NCBI RefSeq assembly: GCF_022012305.1
Contig: NZ_JAKLTM010000001.1
Coordinates: forward strand, 558,001 to 622,000
Direction: 5' to 3'
DNA from: Ramlibacter paludis
GTDB taxonomy: Bacteria; Pseudomonadota; Gammaproteobacteria; Burkholderiales; Burkholderiaceae_C
DNA length: 64,000 nucleotides
The notes below the pieces were generated by a model, which ran no database searches, had not been told where the DNA came from, and worked only from the letters and a program-made list of their open reading frames with translations. Shown here one piece after another: positions 1 to 7,588 of this stretch; the first letter of the stretch is position 1, and every line of letters begins with the position of its first letter. The position numbers and the translations under genes were made by a program.

Positions 1-546
1 CAGCGTGCACAGCGCCGCCAGCAGGTAGGCGCAGGCGAGTGTCCACGCCGCCGCGGACGCAGTGCTGCCGGCCATCGGCAGCACGGCCACCCCCTCCAGC
101 ATCAGGCTGCCCCACAGCGTTCCGAGCAGCAGGGCCAGCACGGTCGCCACTTCCATCCACGCGTTCGCGGCCAACAGGGCGCCGGGTTGGGCCACCTCGG
201 CCAGGATGCCGTAGCGCGCGGGCGCATGGGCTGCCGCGCCGAGGCCGACCAGGCCGTAGGCGAACAAGGGATTCACCTGCGTGAGCAGCAGCGCGCCGCC
301 GCCCACCTTGAGCAGGTTGATACCAAGCAACAGGCGCTTCTTCGGCCAGGCATCGGCGGCCGCGCCGCCGAAGGCGGAGAGCAGCACGTAGGCGCCGTAG
401 AAGACGAGGCGCAGCGCGGGCGCGTTCCAGGCCGGCGCATGCCGTTCCACCAGCAAGGCGATCGCCACCAGCAGCAAGGCGTTGTCGGCCAGCGCGCCCA
501 GGAACTGGCCGGCCAGCACCCAGCCCAGGTCGCGCCGGTCGTTCAC
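1..546 (-). CDS. LplT-like MFS transporter, N-terminal part (runs off the left edge)
   Basis: Only the first ~182 residues are in the window. A GTG at 546-544 overlaps the TGA of the acyltransferase gene upstream (GTGA), which fixes the start. The visible part has hydrophobic segments near residues 8-28, 40-60 and 70-95, and an N-terminal motif GQFLGALADNALLLVA resembling the lysophospholipid transporter LplT of the major facilitator superfamily. LplT flips lysophospholipids across the inner membrane in E. coli. Here it is the last gene of a five-gene overlapping set that also encodes an OlsB-like N-acyltransferase, so a lipid-like substrate is plausible but inferred. A generic MFS exporter is the alternative. 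Confidence 0.75.
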   Translation of the reverse strand, partial: MNDRRDLGWVLAGQFLGALADNALLLVAIALLVERHAPAWNAPALRLVFYGAYVLLSAFGGAAADAWPKKRLLLGINLLKVGGGALLLTQVNPLFAYGLVGLGAAAHAPARYGILAEVAQPGALLAANAWMEVATVLALLLGTLWGSLMLEGVAVLPMAGSTASAAAWTLACAYLLAALCTL

Positions 547-1388
547 GCGGTCGCGAGGAAGTGGCGGCGGTAGCGCGGCGCCATGTCCGCCAGCCGCAGC
601 ATCATCGGCAGGTCGGCGGTGTTGAAGGCCGCGTCCAGCGCCGGCGGCCCGAGCACGCGCGCGCCGCAACGCAGGTAGCCCTTGACCAGGGGCGGGGCTT
701 CGGGCAATCCGCGAGGCGCCGGCGTCGCCGACGGTGTGTCCAGCGCCGCTGCGCCAGGGAGCCCATGCCGCGGCTGCACCCGCCAGTGCGGCGGCGCCAG
801 GTGGGTGTGCCGCAGGTGCTCCCACAGCGCCAGCGCGGGCAGGGTGCCGGGCGCGACGCTGATGCTGGCGCAGCCGACCATCGTTTCGAGGCGATGCCGC
901 ACCATGTAGCCGGCCAGCGCGGTCCACATGCCCATGATCACGCCGCCGCTGCGCCAGCGCGCATCCACGCAGGAGCGTCCGAGCTCCAGCGCGCGCGGCC
1001 GCAGCGCCGCCAGCGGCGCGAGGTCGAATTCGGCGTCGCTGTAGAAACCGCCGGCGGCGCGTGCCTGCGCCGGTGGCAGCACGCGGTAGGTGCCGACGAC
1101 AGGGCCGCGTTCGCCGTCGACACGCGCCGCTGCTCGCACCAGGAGGTGATCGCAGTAAGGGTCGAAGCGGTCGGCGTCCAGGCCGGGCGGCGTGCCGGGT
1201 GGCGGCGCGAGGTGCGCGCCCATCTCCTGCGCGAAGACCCGGAAGCGCAGGCGCTGCGCTTCGCGCAAATCGGCTTCGCTGTTCGCCCATTCGATGGCGA
1301 AGCCGGGCGCATGCGCCCGGCGCGCCGTTGCGGAGGGCGCACGCATGACGGCGGGCGTGGCGGTGGTGGCGGTGTCGCAGTCCGGCAA
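543..1388 (-). CDS. GNAT-fold N-acyltransferase, OlsB/hemolysin-like
   Basis: This 281-residue protein has the layout of the OlsB-type acyltransferases that move a fatty acyl chain from acyl-ACP to the amino group of an amino acid such as ornithine. Visible features are an RLRFRVFAQEMGA segment (about residues 46-58), a DxxDxxCDHLLVR-like stretch (about 72-86), VGTYRVLPP (about 98-106) and an ELGRSCVDARWRSGGVI region (about 136-152), all landmarks of the family. The start at 1388 gives a somewhat long Ala/Thr-rich N-terminus; ATG at residue 15 is an alternative. It lies 10 bp after the ATP-grasp gene and overlaps the LplT-like gene, so lipid N-acylation followed by export is a reasonable guess. 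The substrate cannot be read from the sequence. Confidence 0.8.
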   Translation of the reverse strand: MPDCDTATTATPAVMRAPSATARRAHAPGFAIEWANSEADLREAQRLRFRVFAQEMGAHLAPPPGTPPGLDADRFDPYCDHLLVRAAARVDGERGPVVGTYRVLPPAQARAAGGFYSDAEFDLAPLAALRPRALELGRSCVDARWRSGGVIMGMWTALAGYMVRHRLETMVGCASISVAPGTLPALALWEHLRHTHLAPPHWRVQPRHGLPGAAALDTPSATPAPRGLPEAPPLVKGYLRCGARVLGPPALDAAFNTADLPMMLRLADMAPRYRRHFLATA

Positions 1389-1398
1389 GTCGGCTCCC

Positions 1399-2505
1399 TC
1401 AATTGGACGGCGGGTACAGGGCGATCAGCCGGTACTGCCGGCGGTTGAGGCGCGCCAATTCCAGCAGCCCGATCGGCCGCACGCCTTCGCGCCGGCGTGC
1501 GGCGCCGATGGCGAACAGCAGCGCCTGCTTGCGGAAGATCGTGCGCAGGCCGGCGACGAGGCCGGTGGATGGGTCCCAGGCCTCGATGGCTTCCGAGCCT
1601 GCTCCGTTGACCTCCATGATGCGCAGGCCCGTGCCGGCGCGCAGGCCGGCCAGGCTGTCGTAGCGCACGTCGAAGCGGCCGAAGTGGAACTGCGGCATGT
1701 CGCGCGCGATGGCGTCGACGGCCGCCACCAGCTGCGGCGTGATGCAGGCGGCGCCGTCGCGGTAGAGGCCGCCCACGCGGGTCGAACCGATGGTCGCGAG
1801 CCGAACGGTTTCGCCTACGGCGGGCACGGCGCGCCCATCGAAAACGCAATCGTGCCGCGCCGACCCTGCGATGCGGCGCGCCCGAGGGTCGGCGGCAACC
1901 AGTTCGGCCACCGTGCGCACGCCGTCGCCGGTGACCTGCGGGAAGTCGCGCAAGGCCAGGCCGATGATCTTGCCTTCGCCGCTGGCCGGGTCGCGCGCAT
2001 AGAAGATGCCGGCCTCGCCCGCCTGCGCCAGGTATTCCTGCAGCACCACTGTTTCCCCGCGCGGGAAACGCGCCAGGTAGTCCAGCAGCTGCGGCATGCC
2101 CTCGATGCGGCGCACGCCATGGCCGCACAGGCCGAGGTCGGGCTTGGCAACGAGCGGGAAGGCGAGGTTTGCGGCGCGAAGCAATCCCTGCAATGTGCTG
2201 GCATCCACGGCGGGTTCGTTGACCACGCCGCAGTGCCTGGCCGTGGCCGCGCGTGCGAGCGGCCCCATGCCGCGGAAGTATTCCAGCTTGCCTTCGCCGA
2301 CGAGTCCGCCCGAAGTGATCGCCGGATTGGCGGCCGAAGGCAGCGTCATGCTGCGATGGCGCAGGCCCAGCCAGAGCCACTGCAGCGTCAACGGCACGCA
2401 GATCAGCCACTTGGGCATGCGCTCCAGCGTGCTGAGCCTTCTTGCGAAGTCGCCGTCCGCCGCTTCGCGCGCATCCGGCGCCGCTCCGTTCGCTGCCGAC
2501 GTCAC
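1399..2505 (-). CDS. ATP-grasp ligase, D-Ala-D-Ala ligase-like
   Basis: The 368-residue protein carries ATP-grasp landmarks: a KPDLGLCGHG glycine-rich loop in the first third, VVLQEYL at the adenine-binding edge, a DFPQVTGDG loop like that of D-Ala-D-Ala ligases, and a metal-binding IMEVNGAGSE (ExN) near the C-terminus. Such enzymes join a carboxylate to an amine or other nucleophile through an acyl phosphate. The start is GTG at 2505, chosen because it forms a GTGA overlap with the stop of the methyltransferase gene; the frame extends 39 codons further but inside that gene. A hydrophobic ICVPLTLQWLWLGL stretch near residue 34 suggests membrane association. The substrates are unknown; the N-acyltransferase next door suggests an amino acid or dipeptide head group. 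Confidence 0.8.
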   Translation of the reverse strand: MTSAANGAAPDAREAADGDFARRLSTLERMPKWLICVPLTLQWLWLGLRHRSMTLPSAANPAITSGGLVGEGKLEYFRGMGPLARAATARHCGVVNEPAVDASTLQGLLRAANLAFPLVAKPDLGLCGHGVRRIEGMPQLLDYLARFPRGETVVLQEYLAQAGEAGIFYARDPASGEGKIIGLALRDFPQVTGDGVRTVAELVAADPRARRIAGSARHDCVFDGRAVPAVGETVRLATIGSTRVGGLYRDGAACITPQLVAAVDAIARDMPQFHFGRFDVRYDSLAGLRAGTGLRIMEVNGAGSEAIEAWDPSTGLVAGLRTIFRKQALLFAIGAARRREGVRPIGLLELARLNRRQYRLIALYPPSN

Positions 2506-3470
2506 GAGGCCAGCCTCCGGGTGGCGACCAGGCCCACCGCCGCGATGCGCTCGGCGGCGTCGTAGGGCGCGGCTTCCAGTTCTTCCCCGAACACGTCGGG
2601 GTCGATCTCGGAGTACGACCATTCGACGCGAGCGTCGCGCAGCAGCGGTTTCATCTCCGCCAGGAAAGGGTCGGCGCCGTCGATCATCGCAACGCCCGTG
2701 TAGAGCAGCAGCTGGCCGCCGGGCGCCAGCCGCGACAAGGCCTGCGCCGCGATGCGCACGCTAAGCGCACGACCGAGCCCCGCACCACCGTCCCGGTAGG
2801 CCCGATGGCGCGGATCGGCCATGTAAGGCGGATTCGAGATGACGAGGTCGAACGTCCCATCTACGGCCTCCAGCGCGTCGCCGCGTGCAAGCTGTGCGCC
2901 CAGGCCCGCGGCCGCGAAGTTGGCGGCGGCCAGTTGCAGCGCGCGCGGGTTGATGTCGTTGAGCGTTGCCTCGGCGCGCAGGCCGCGCGCAGCCAGGCAG
3001 CGCAGCGCGGCAAGCGCGCCCGCGCCCGAGCCGCAACCCACGTCCAGCAGCCGCAGCGGCGGCGCATCCGCGCTGCGCTCGCCGCCGCGCAGGGCAAGCT
3101 CCTGCGCGATGAAGCGGGCGAAGCGATAGGTGTCCGGGCCGAAGAACACCGCGTCGTCTTCGAGCGTGGGATAGGCCGAATGCAGGAAGGCATCGTCGGC
3201 GAGGGTGGACACGCGCACGGTGCTGCGGAGCGCGCCGCCGCTGTCGCGGACGACGCCGGCGCGCGTCATCGCATCGAACAAGTCCGGGTCGAGCAGGCCC
3301 TGGTCGAAAGGCAGGCTCCAGCCGAAGACGTCGCGCAGGTTGCCGGCGCGCTCGCCGTGGCGCCGTGCCAGCACGCGCTGGTGCGACAGCGGCGTCGTGG
3401 TGATGAAGCGGTAGCCGCGCGCAAGCAGTTCACGCGGCAGCGCCTGCAGCGCGGCCTCCGCGCTCAGCAC
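2502..3470 (-). CDS. class I SAM-dependent methyltransferase, HemK/PrmB-like
   Basis: A protein of 322 residues with SAM-binding motif I LLDVGCGSGAG (about residues 142-152) and the SNPPYM motif (about 212-217) typical of methyltransferases acting on planar nitrogen, such as HemK, PrmB and RlmG relatives. An N-terminal ~110-residue domain precedes the catalytic fold. Start is GTG at 3470, which overlaps the end of the iron-enzyme gene by 7 bp; the much longer reading frame upstream is a shadow. No release-factor or ribosomal-protein gene is nearby, and the position inside a five-gene overlapping operon argues for a small-molecule or peptide substrate. That is inference; a displaced rRNA or protein methyltransferase remains possible. 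Confidence 0.8.
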   Translation of the reverse strand: MLSAEAALQALPRELLARGYRFITTTPLSHQRVLARRHGERAGNLRDVFGWSLPFDQGLLDPDLFDAMTRAGVVRDSGGALRSTVRVSTLADDAFLHSAYPTLEDDAVFFGPDTYRFARFIAQELALRGGERSADAPPLRLLDVGCGSGAGALAALRCLAARGLRAEATLNDINPRALQLAAANFAAAGLGAQLARGDALEAVDGTFDLVISNPPYMADPRHRAYRDGGAGLGRALSVRIAAQALSRLAPGGQLLLYTGVAMIDGADPFLAEMKPLLRDARVEWSYSEIDPDVFGEELEAAPYDAAERIAAVGLVATRRLAS

Positions 3471-4348
3471 GCCTGCTCCGCGGGCATTTCGGCGGCGTAG
3501 CGGTCGAAGCAGCGCTGGCCGCACAGCAGGCGGATCAGCGCGCCTTCGGCAATGAAGGGTGCGCAGGCGGGATCGTCCTCGACCAGCGGGCGGATCACCT
3601 CGCCCAGCCAGGCGTGCGCATGCGACACGTCCAGCACCGCATGCAGGTCGAAGTAGGCGCGCGTGCGCGGCGCCAGCCCGATGCGCCGCATGGCGGCCGA
3701 CACCTTGCCGACGCGGGTGGGCGCGGTCAGCTCGATGGCGCCCAGCGCGCCCACCGAGTGGAAGGCGTAGCGCCGGTTGGTCGCCATCGCCACCATCGCG
3801 TTGCCCAGGGCAAGCGACTCCGCCACGGTCTCGTCGATCGCGGGGTGCAGCGCCAACTCTTCCACCATGCGGCCGAGCAGGCGGGCATGCGTGGCGCCGG
3901 CCTTGCCGTGGCCCATCTCGTCCCAGTAGTTGCGCGCGCATTCCAGCTTGGGCTGCTCGGGCAGGCGCACCTGCGTGTAGGCGACCAGGTCCTCGAAGCC
4001 CGCCTCGCCCGCGGCCTCCTGCCGCAGGAACCAGAGGACGTGTTCCGGCGCCGCTTCTTCCGCCAGCCAGTCGAAGTACGGGTGGCCCTGGCCGGGTCCA
4101 TCGTCCAGCAGGGACGCGAACCAGTCCATGAAGGCATCGGCGCTGCTGCCGGCAGCAGGGAGGAGCCCGCGCACGGCATGGCGCAGGCTTTCGATGAATT
4201 CACCTTCGGCCTGCCGCATGGCGGTTTCCTCGACGAGGTCCTGCCGCCATGCAGGCGAGGGCTTGCCGGGGCGCAGGCGCCGGGCGTTGAAATGCGAGAG
4301 GGCGCGCTGGAAGGCGAGGGGGGAGTGGGTGGTGGGCTGGGAGATCAT
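3464..4348 (-). CDS. iron-containing redox enzyme, heme-oxygenase-like (HDO) fold
   Basis: A 294-residue protein, first gene of the five-gene set. It shows the spaced acidic and histidine residues typical of heme-oxygenase-like non-heme iron enzymes (UndA, BesC, SznF type): Glu111, the NYWDEMGHG motif (140-148) with His154, Glu206, and a HxxxDxxH segment at 236-243. Members of this superfamily use one or two irons and O2 for decarboxylation, N-oxygenation or C-C cleavage of amino acids and fatty acids. Start is ATG at 4348; upstream in-frame codons lie in the regulatory gap. The reaction cannot be assigned. Its position first in an operon with a ligase, methyltransferase, acyltransferase and transporter suggests a tailoring step in one pathway. 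Confidence 0.75.
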   Translation of the reverse strand: MISQPTTHSPLAFQRALSHFNARRLRPGKPSPAWRQDLVEETAMRQAEGEFIESLRHAVRGLLPAAGSSADAFMDWFASLLDDGPGQGHPYFDWLAEEAAPEHVLWFLRQEAAGEAGFEDLVAYTQVRLPEQPKLECARNYWDEMGHGKAGATHARLLGRMVEELALHPAIDETVAESLALGNAMVAMATNRRYAFHSVGALGAIELTAPTRVGKVSAAMRRIGLAPRTRAYFDLHAVLDVSHAHAWLGEVIRPLVEDDPACAPFIAEGALIRLLCGQRCFDRYAAEMPAEQAC

Positions 4349-4487
4349 GCGGGCGGGGTGCGGGGCGGGGGACGCGGATGCGCCCGGGCGGGATGCCCAC
4401 AGGATGCCAGTTCCGCCCGCGCCCGAGCGCCGGCGCGGCGGCCCGCCACTGTAGGACGAAAGCGCAAGTCGCCGCCTGGACGGGTTG

Positions 4488-4502
4488 TTCCGCCCGGCGG
4501 AA
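4488..4502. promoter_or_regulatory. perfect palindrome in a divergent promoter region
   Basis: TTCCGCC-C-GGCGGAA is a perfect 7-bp inverted repeat with a 1-bp centre. It lies in the 211-bp gap between the divergent iron-enzyme gene (start 4348) and the SnoaL-like gene (start 4560), 58 bp before the latter. The gap holds no other gene. Its GC-rich background makes chance symmetry possible, so an operator role is only a suggestion. Confidence 0.25.
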
Positions 4503-4559
4503 AAGTCATTTGCGGGCGCGGCCTTTCCCCGCCGCGGCGCGCGCCTTAGAGTCCGCGCC

Positions 4560-5177
4560 ATGCCCCATACCCTCGTCGACAAGCAACTGATCCGCGAACT
4601 GGTGGAGCGCTGGGCCGTCTGGCGCGACGCCGGCGACTGGGAGCGCTTCGCCACCTGCTGGCATCCCGACGGCGTGATGATGGCCACCTGGTTCCAGGGC
4701 CCCTTTGCCGAATTCATCCGCGTCACGCAGGAAGGCTGGGAGAAGGGCGTGAGCATCCTGCACTTCCTGGGCGGCTCGGCCATCGAGGTGACGGGCGACC
4801 GCGCCATCGCGCAGACCAAGATGACGATCTCCCAGCGCGGCATGGTCGAAGGCGTGGACGGCCCGGTGCTGTGCGACGTCGTCTGCACCGGCCGCTTCTA
4901 CGACTTCATCGCCAAGCACGAAGCGCGCTGGAAGCTGCTGCACCGCCAGCCGATCTACGAGAAGGACCGCATCGACCCGGTCGACCCCGGCGCGCAGCTG
5001 CGGCTCGACGCCAAGCTGCTGGCTTCCATGCCCGAGGGCTATCGCCACCTCGCGTACATCCAGACTCGCATCGGCTACCAGGTGAAGATGGACATGCCGA
5101 TGCTCAAGGGCGCGCAGGTGCAGCAGCTGTACCGCCGCGGCGCGCGCTGGCTGGCCGGCGGCGAGCTGGAGCGCTGA
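4560..5177 (+). CDS. SnoaL/NTF2-like domain protein
   Basis: 205 residues with the cone-shaped NTF2/SnoaL-like domain pattern: an N-terminal helix with LVERWAVWRDAGDWERFATCWHPDG-type text in pieces (LVERWAVWRDAGDWE at about 13-27), then FHxxG-like strands and an ALxxTKMTIS-like segment. The family covers small hydrolases, isomerases and dehydratases as well as non-catalytic proteins, so no reaction is assigned. ATG at 4560 is preferred to an in-frame start at 4485, which would add 25 low-complexity residues. The stop is 2 bp from the GTG of a Bug-family binding protein, so the two are probably one transcript and may serve the same organic-acid substrate. Confidence 0.75.
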   Translation: MPHTLVDKQLIRELVERWAVWRDAGDWERFATCWHPDGVMMATWFQGPFAEFIRVTQEGWEKGVSILHFLGGSAIEVTGDRAIAQTKMTISQRGMVEGVDGPVLCDVVCTGRFYDFIAKHEARWKLLHRQPIYEKDRIDPVDPGAQLRLDAKLLASMPEGYRHLAYIQTRIGYQVKMDMPMLKGAQVQQLYRRGARWLAGGELER

Positions 5178-5179
5178 AC

Positions 5180-6145
5180 GTGCGTCGCCGCGAGCTCGCT
5201 TTCGCCGCCGCACTGTCCGCGCTTGCATCGCTGGCGCAGGCGCAGCCCTATCCGAACAAGGCCGTGCGCATCATCGTCCCGCAGCCGCCCGGCGGCGGCT
5301 TCGACAACGTGGGCCGCCTGCTGGCCGACCGCATGGGCAAGCAGGCGGGCCAGGCTTTCGTGGTGGAAAACCGCCCCGGCTCCGGCACCCTGGTGGGGAC
5401 CGACCTCGCGGCCAAGGCGCCGGCGGACGGCTACACGCTGCTGGTGGGCTCGATCAGCAACCTCGCCCTGAATCCCGGTCTCTACGCGAACCTGCCTTAC
5501 GACAGCCTGCGCGACTTCGAACCCGTCGGCCTGCTGGTGAGCTACAGCTACACGCTGATGGCGCGCAAGGACCTGCCGTTCCAGTCGCTGCCCGACGTCA
5601 TCGCCTACGCGAAGGCCAATCCCGGCAAGCTGAATTACGCCTCGGCCGGCAACGGCTCCGGCCAGCACGTGCTGGCGGCGGCGCTGTGGCACCTGGCGAA
5701 GGTGGACGTGGCCCACGTGCCGTACCGAGGGGCGCAGCCGGCCTACCAGGACCTGCTGGGCGGCCGCGTCGACCTCTTCTTCGACCTGTCGCCCACCGCG
5801 CGCGTGCAGGTCGATGCCGGCAACGCGCGGGCGCTGGCGGTGTCCGGCGCCGCGCGCAACAGCATGCATCCGCAAGTGCCGACGGTGCTGGAAAGCGGCG
5901 TCGCCGCGCTGGAGCTCGAGTCCTGGTTCGGCCTGTTCGTGCCCGCGAAGACGCCGCCCGATGTGCTGCAGAAGCTGCGTGCCGACTTCGCCAGGGTCGC
6001 GGCCCTGACCGACGTGCAGGAAGCGCTCGTCAAGGGCGGCGGCAAGCCGATGGCGCTGGTGGGCGATGATGCGCGTGCCGTGGTGCGGCGCGACGTCGAG
6101 CATTGGACGCAGCTCGTGAAGTCGCTCAACATCCGGCCCGAATAA
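5180..6145 (+). CDS. Bug-family (tripartite tricarboxylate) periplasmic binding protein
   Basis: 321 residues: a Sec signal peptide (about 1-20, ending ASLAQAQP), then YPNKAVRIIVPQPPGGGFD, the hallmark of Bug/TctC solute receptors, followed by VVENRPGSGT and ADGYTLL. These proteins bind carboxylates or amides for TctAB permeases, or act as orphan sensors. No TctA or TctB gene is near, which is usual for the expanded Bug families of Burkholderiales. The start is a GTG at 5180, 2 bp after the previous stop; the open frame upstream is a shadow of the SnoaL-like gene. The ligand is unknown. Confidence 0.92.
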   Translation: MRRRELAFAAALSALASLAQAQPYPNKAVRIIVPQPPGGGFDNVGRLLADRMGKQAGQAFVVENRPGSGTLVGTDLAAKAPADGYTLLVGSISNLALNPGLYANLPYDSLRDFEPVGLLVSYSYTLMARKDLPFQSLPDVIAYAKANPGKLNYASAGNGSGQHVLAAALWHLAKVDVAHVPYRGAQPAYQDLLGGRVDLFFDLSPTARVQVDAGNARALAVSGAARNSMHPQVPTVLESGVAALELESWFGLFVPAKTPPDVLQKLRADFARVAALTDVQEALVKGGGKPMALVGDDARAVVRRDVEHWTQLVKSLNIRPE

Positions 6146-6173
6146 GAATCCCCCAACTCACGATAACGACCTG

Positions 6174-6716
6174 ATGAAAGTTCTCGGCATTTCCGGCAGC
6201 CTGCGCAAGGGCTCCTACAACTCCATGGCGCTGCGCGCGGCGCAGAAGCTGGCCCCCGAAGGCGTGACGGTGGAGATCGCGGACATCAGCCGCATCCCGA
6301 TGTACAACGACGACGTGCGCGCGGCCGGCGAGCCCGCCGAAGTCGCCGCGCTGAAGGCGCAGATCCGCGCGGCCGACGCCGTGCTGCTGGTCACGCCCGA
6401 ATACAACTTCTCCATCCCCGGCGTGCTGAAGAACACGCTGGACTGGATGTCGCGCCCGCCCGAGCCGCCCTTCGACGGCAAGCCCGTCGCCATCATGGGC
6501 GCCAGCCCGGGCCCGGTCGGCACCGCCCGCGTGCAGTACGACCTGCGCAAGGTGCTGGTGTTCATGAACACCTTCACCGTGAACAAGCCGGAGGTGTTCA
6601 TCTCCAACTGCGCGGCCAAGTTCAACGCCGAAGGCGAACTCACCGACGAAGCCAGCGCGAAGTTCGTGAAGGACCTGCTGGTCTCGCTGCAGGCCCTGAA
6701 GTCGCGCCTCCGCTAA
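6174..6716 (+). CDS. NADPH-dependent FMN reductase (ChrR/azoreductase type)
   Basis: 180 residues with a flavodoxin-like fold: VLGISGSLRKGSYN at the N-terminus is the phosphate-binding loop for FMN, and TPEYNFSIPGVLKNTLDW in the middle is the signature of the FMN_red family including ChrR, YieF and ArsH relatives. Such enzymes reduce quinones, azo dyes or chromate using NAD(P)H and protect against redox stress. It stands alone, 28 bp after the Bug gene and convergent with the small membrane protein gene that follows. Confidence 0.92.
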   Translation: MKVLGISGSLRKGSYNSMALRAAQKLAPEGVTVEIADISRIPMYNDDVRAAGEPAEVAALKAQIRAADAVLLVTPEYNFSIPGVLKNTLDWMSRPPEPPFDGKPVAIMGASPGPVGTARVQYDLRKVLVFMNTFTVNKPEVFISNCAAKFNAEGELTDEASAKFVKDLLVSLQALKSRLR

Positions 6717-6722
6717 TTAACG

Positions 6723-7001
6723 TTAATCGGGGTCAGAACCCGATTTCCTGCCGCGGCGCGCGAAGCGCCGCAGCACGCGCCACGACTCCGAGGTGACCAG
6801 CCCGGCCCACCCGGCCGCCATCGCGAAGAACATCCACGCGATCGCGGCCGCGGCGGGGTCGTCGGCGTTCATGGCCACCCAGCCGATCACCGCGACGACT
6901 CCCAGCGCCGGCGCGTTCATCAGCAGGGCCGCGGCGAAGGGGCCCGGCCCGAGCGCGACGCTGGCCGCCGCCCGGAAGCGGTGCTCGGTCTGCTTGCTCA
7001 C
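6723..7001 (-). CDS. small two-helix membrane protein, function unknown
   Basis: A predicted 92-residue protein. GTG at 7001 overlaps the stop of the secreted-protein gene upstream (GTGA), which is why this start is chosen. Two hydrophobic segments (about residues 25-45 and 50-72) are followed by a basic tail VLRRFARRGRKSG. No known family is recognised. Coupling with the upstream exported protein suggests they are made together. A longer frame upstream of 7001 is the shadow of that gene. Confidence 0.6.
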   Translation of the reverse strand: MSKQTEHRFRAAASVALGPGPFAAALLMNAPALGVVAVIGWVAMNADDPAAAAIAWMFFAMAAGWAGLVTSESWRVLRRFARRGRKSGSDPD

Positions 7002-7543
7002 TCTTCGGAAATCCGCACGCTCTCGAGCACGCGTTCGCACACCGGCTCGATCTCGCGCAGCGCCGCCTTCTTCGGGCTGCTGGCGCCGCAGCTGACCAGC
7101 ACCCGCGTGTCCTTCAGGCAGACGATCACGCTGCGCACCCGCAGGTAGCCGGGCGCATTGGCGCGTTCGTAGCGCAGCGCGTAGCCGGGCCGGCCGTCGA
7201 CGCTGCGCGCAAAGAGGTCGGTGACGCGCGCGTCGGCTTCGTCGGACGCCATGTGCTGCAGCATGCTGCGCGCGCGATCGGGCTCGCACTGCGCGTCGGC
7301 GCCGAGCCGGCGCCGTCCGCGTGCAACTTGCAGGATGCCGCTCACGTCGCCCTCCGGCCCGCGCAATTCGATCAGCGCCGCCGGGTCCTCGCTCTCGATG
7401 CGCTTCCAGTCGGCCGGATGCTGCAGGCGCAGCTCCATGCCTTTCGAACCCGGCATGCCGCGCGTGCTCGATTCCACGAAGTCGTCAGCACGCGCCACGA
7501 CAGCGAGCAACAGCAAGGGCAGGACGAGGAGGCGGCGAACCAT
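6998..7543 (-). CDS. exported protein of unknown function
   Basis: 181 residues from ATG 7543, beginning with a clear signal peptide (MVRRLLVLPLLLLAVVARAD, cut near residue 20). The mature part is a small mixed domain with RLQHPADWKRIESEDPAAL and two cysteines (in VIVCLKD and LVSCGAS), plus one earlier in DAQCEPD. It resembles uncharacterised periplasmic proteins that carry a PsbP/MOG1-like fold, but this is only an impression. Its 3' end overlaps the membrane-protein gene, and its 5' end is 45 bp from the divergent TauE/SafE gene. Confidence 0.65.
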   Translation of the reverse strand: MVRRLLVLPLLLLAVVARADDFVESSTRGMPGSKGMELRLQHPADWKRIESEDPAALIELRGPEGDVSGILQVARGRRRLGADAQCEPDRARSMLQHMASDEADARVTDLFARSVDGRPGYALRYERANAPGYLRVRSVIVCLKDTRVLVSCGASSPKKAALREIEPVCERVLESVRISEE

Positions 7544-7588
7544 GGACCGTCGATTATCACGTGCACGCGCGAAGGCACAATCGCTGCC

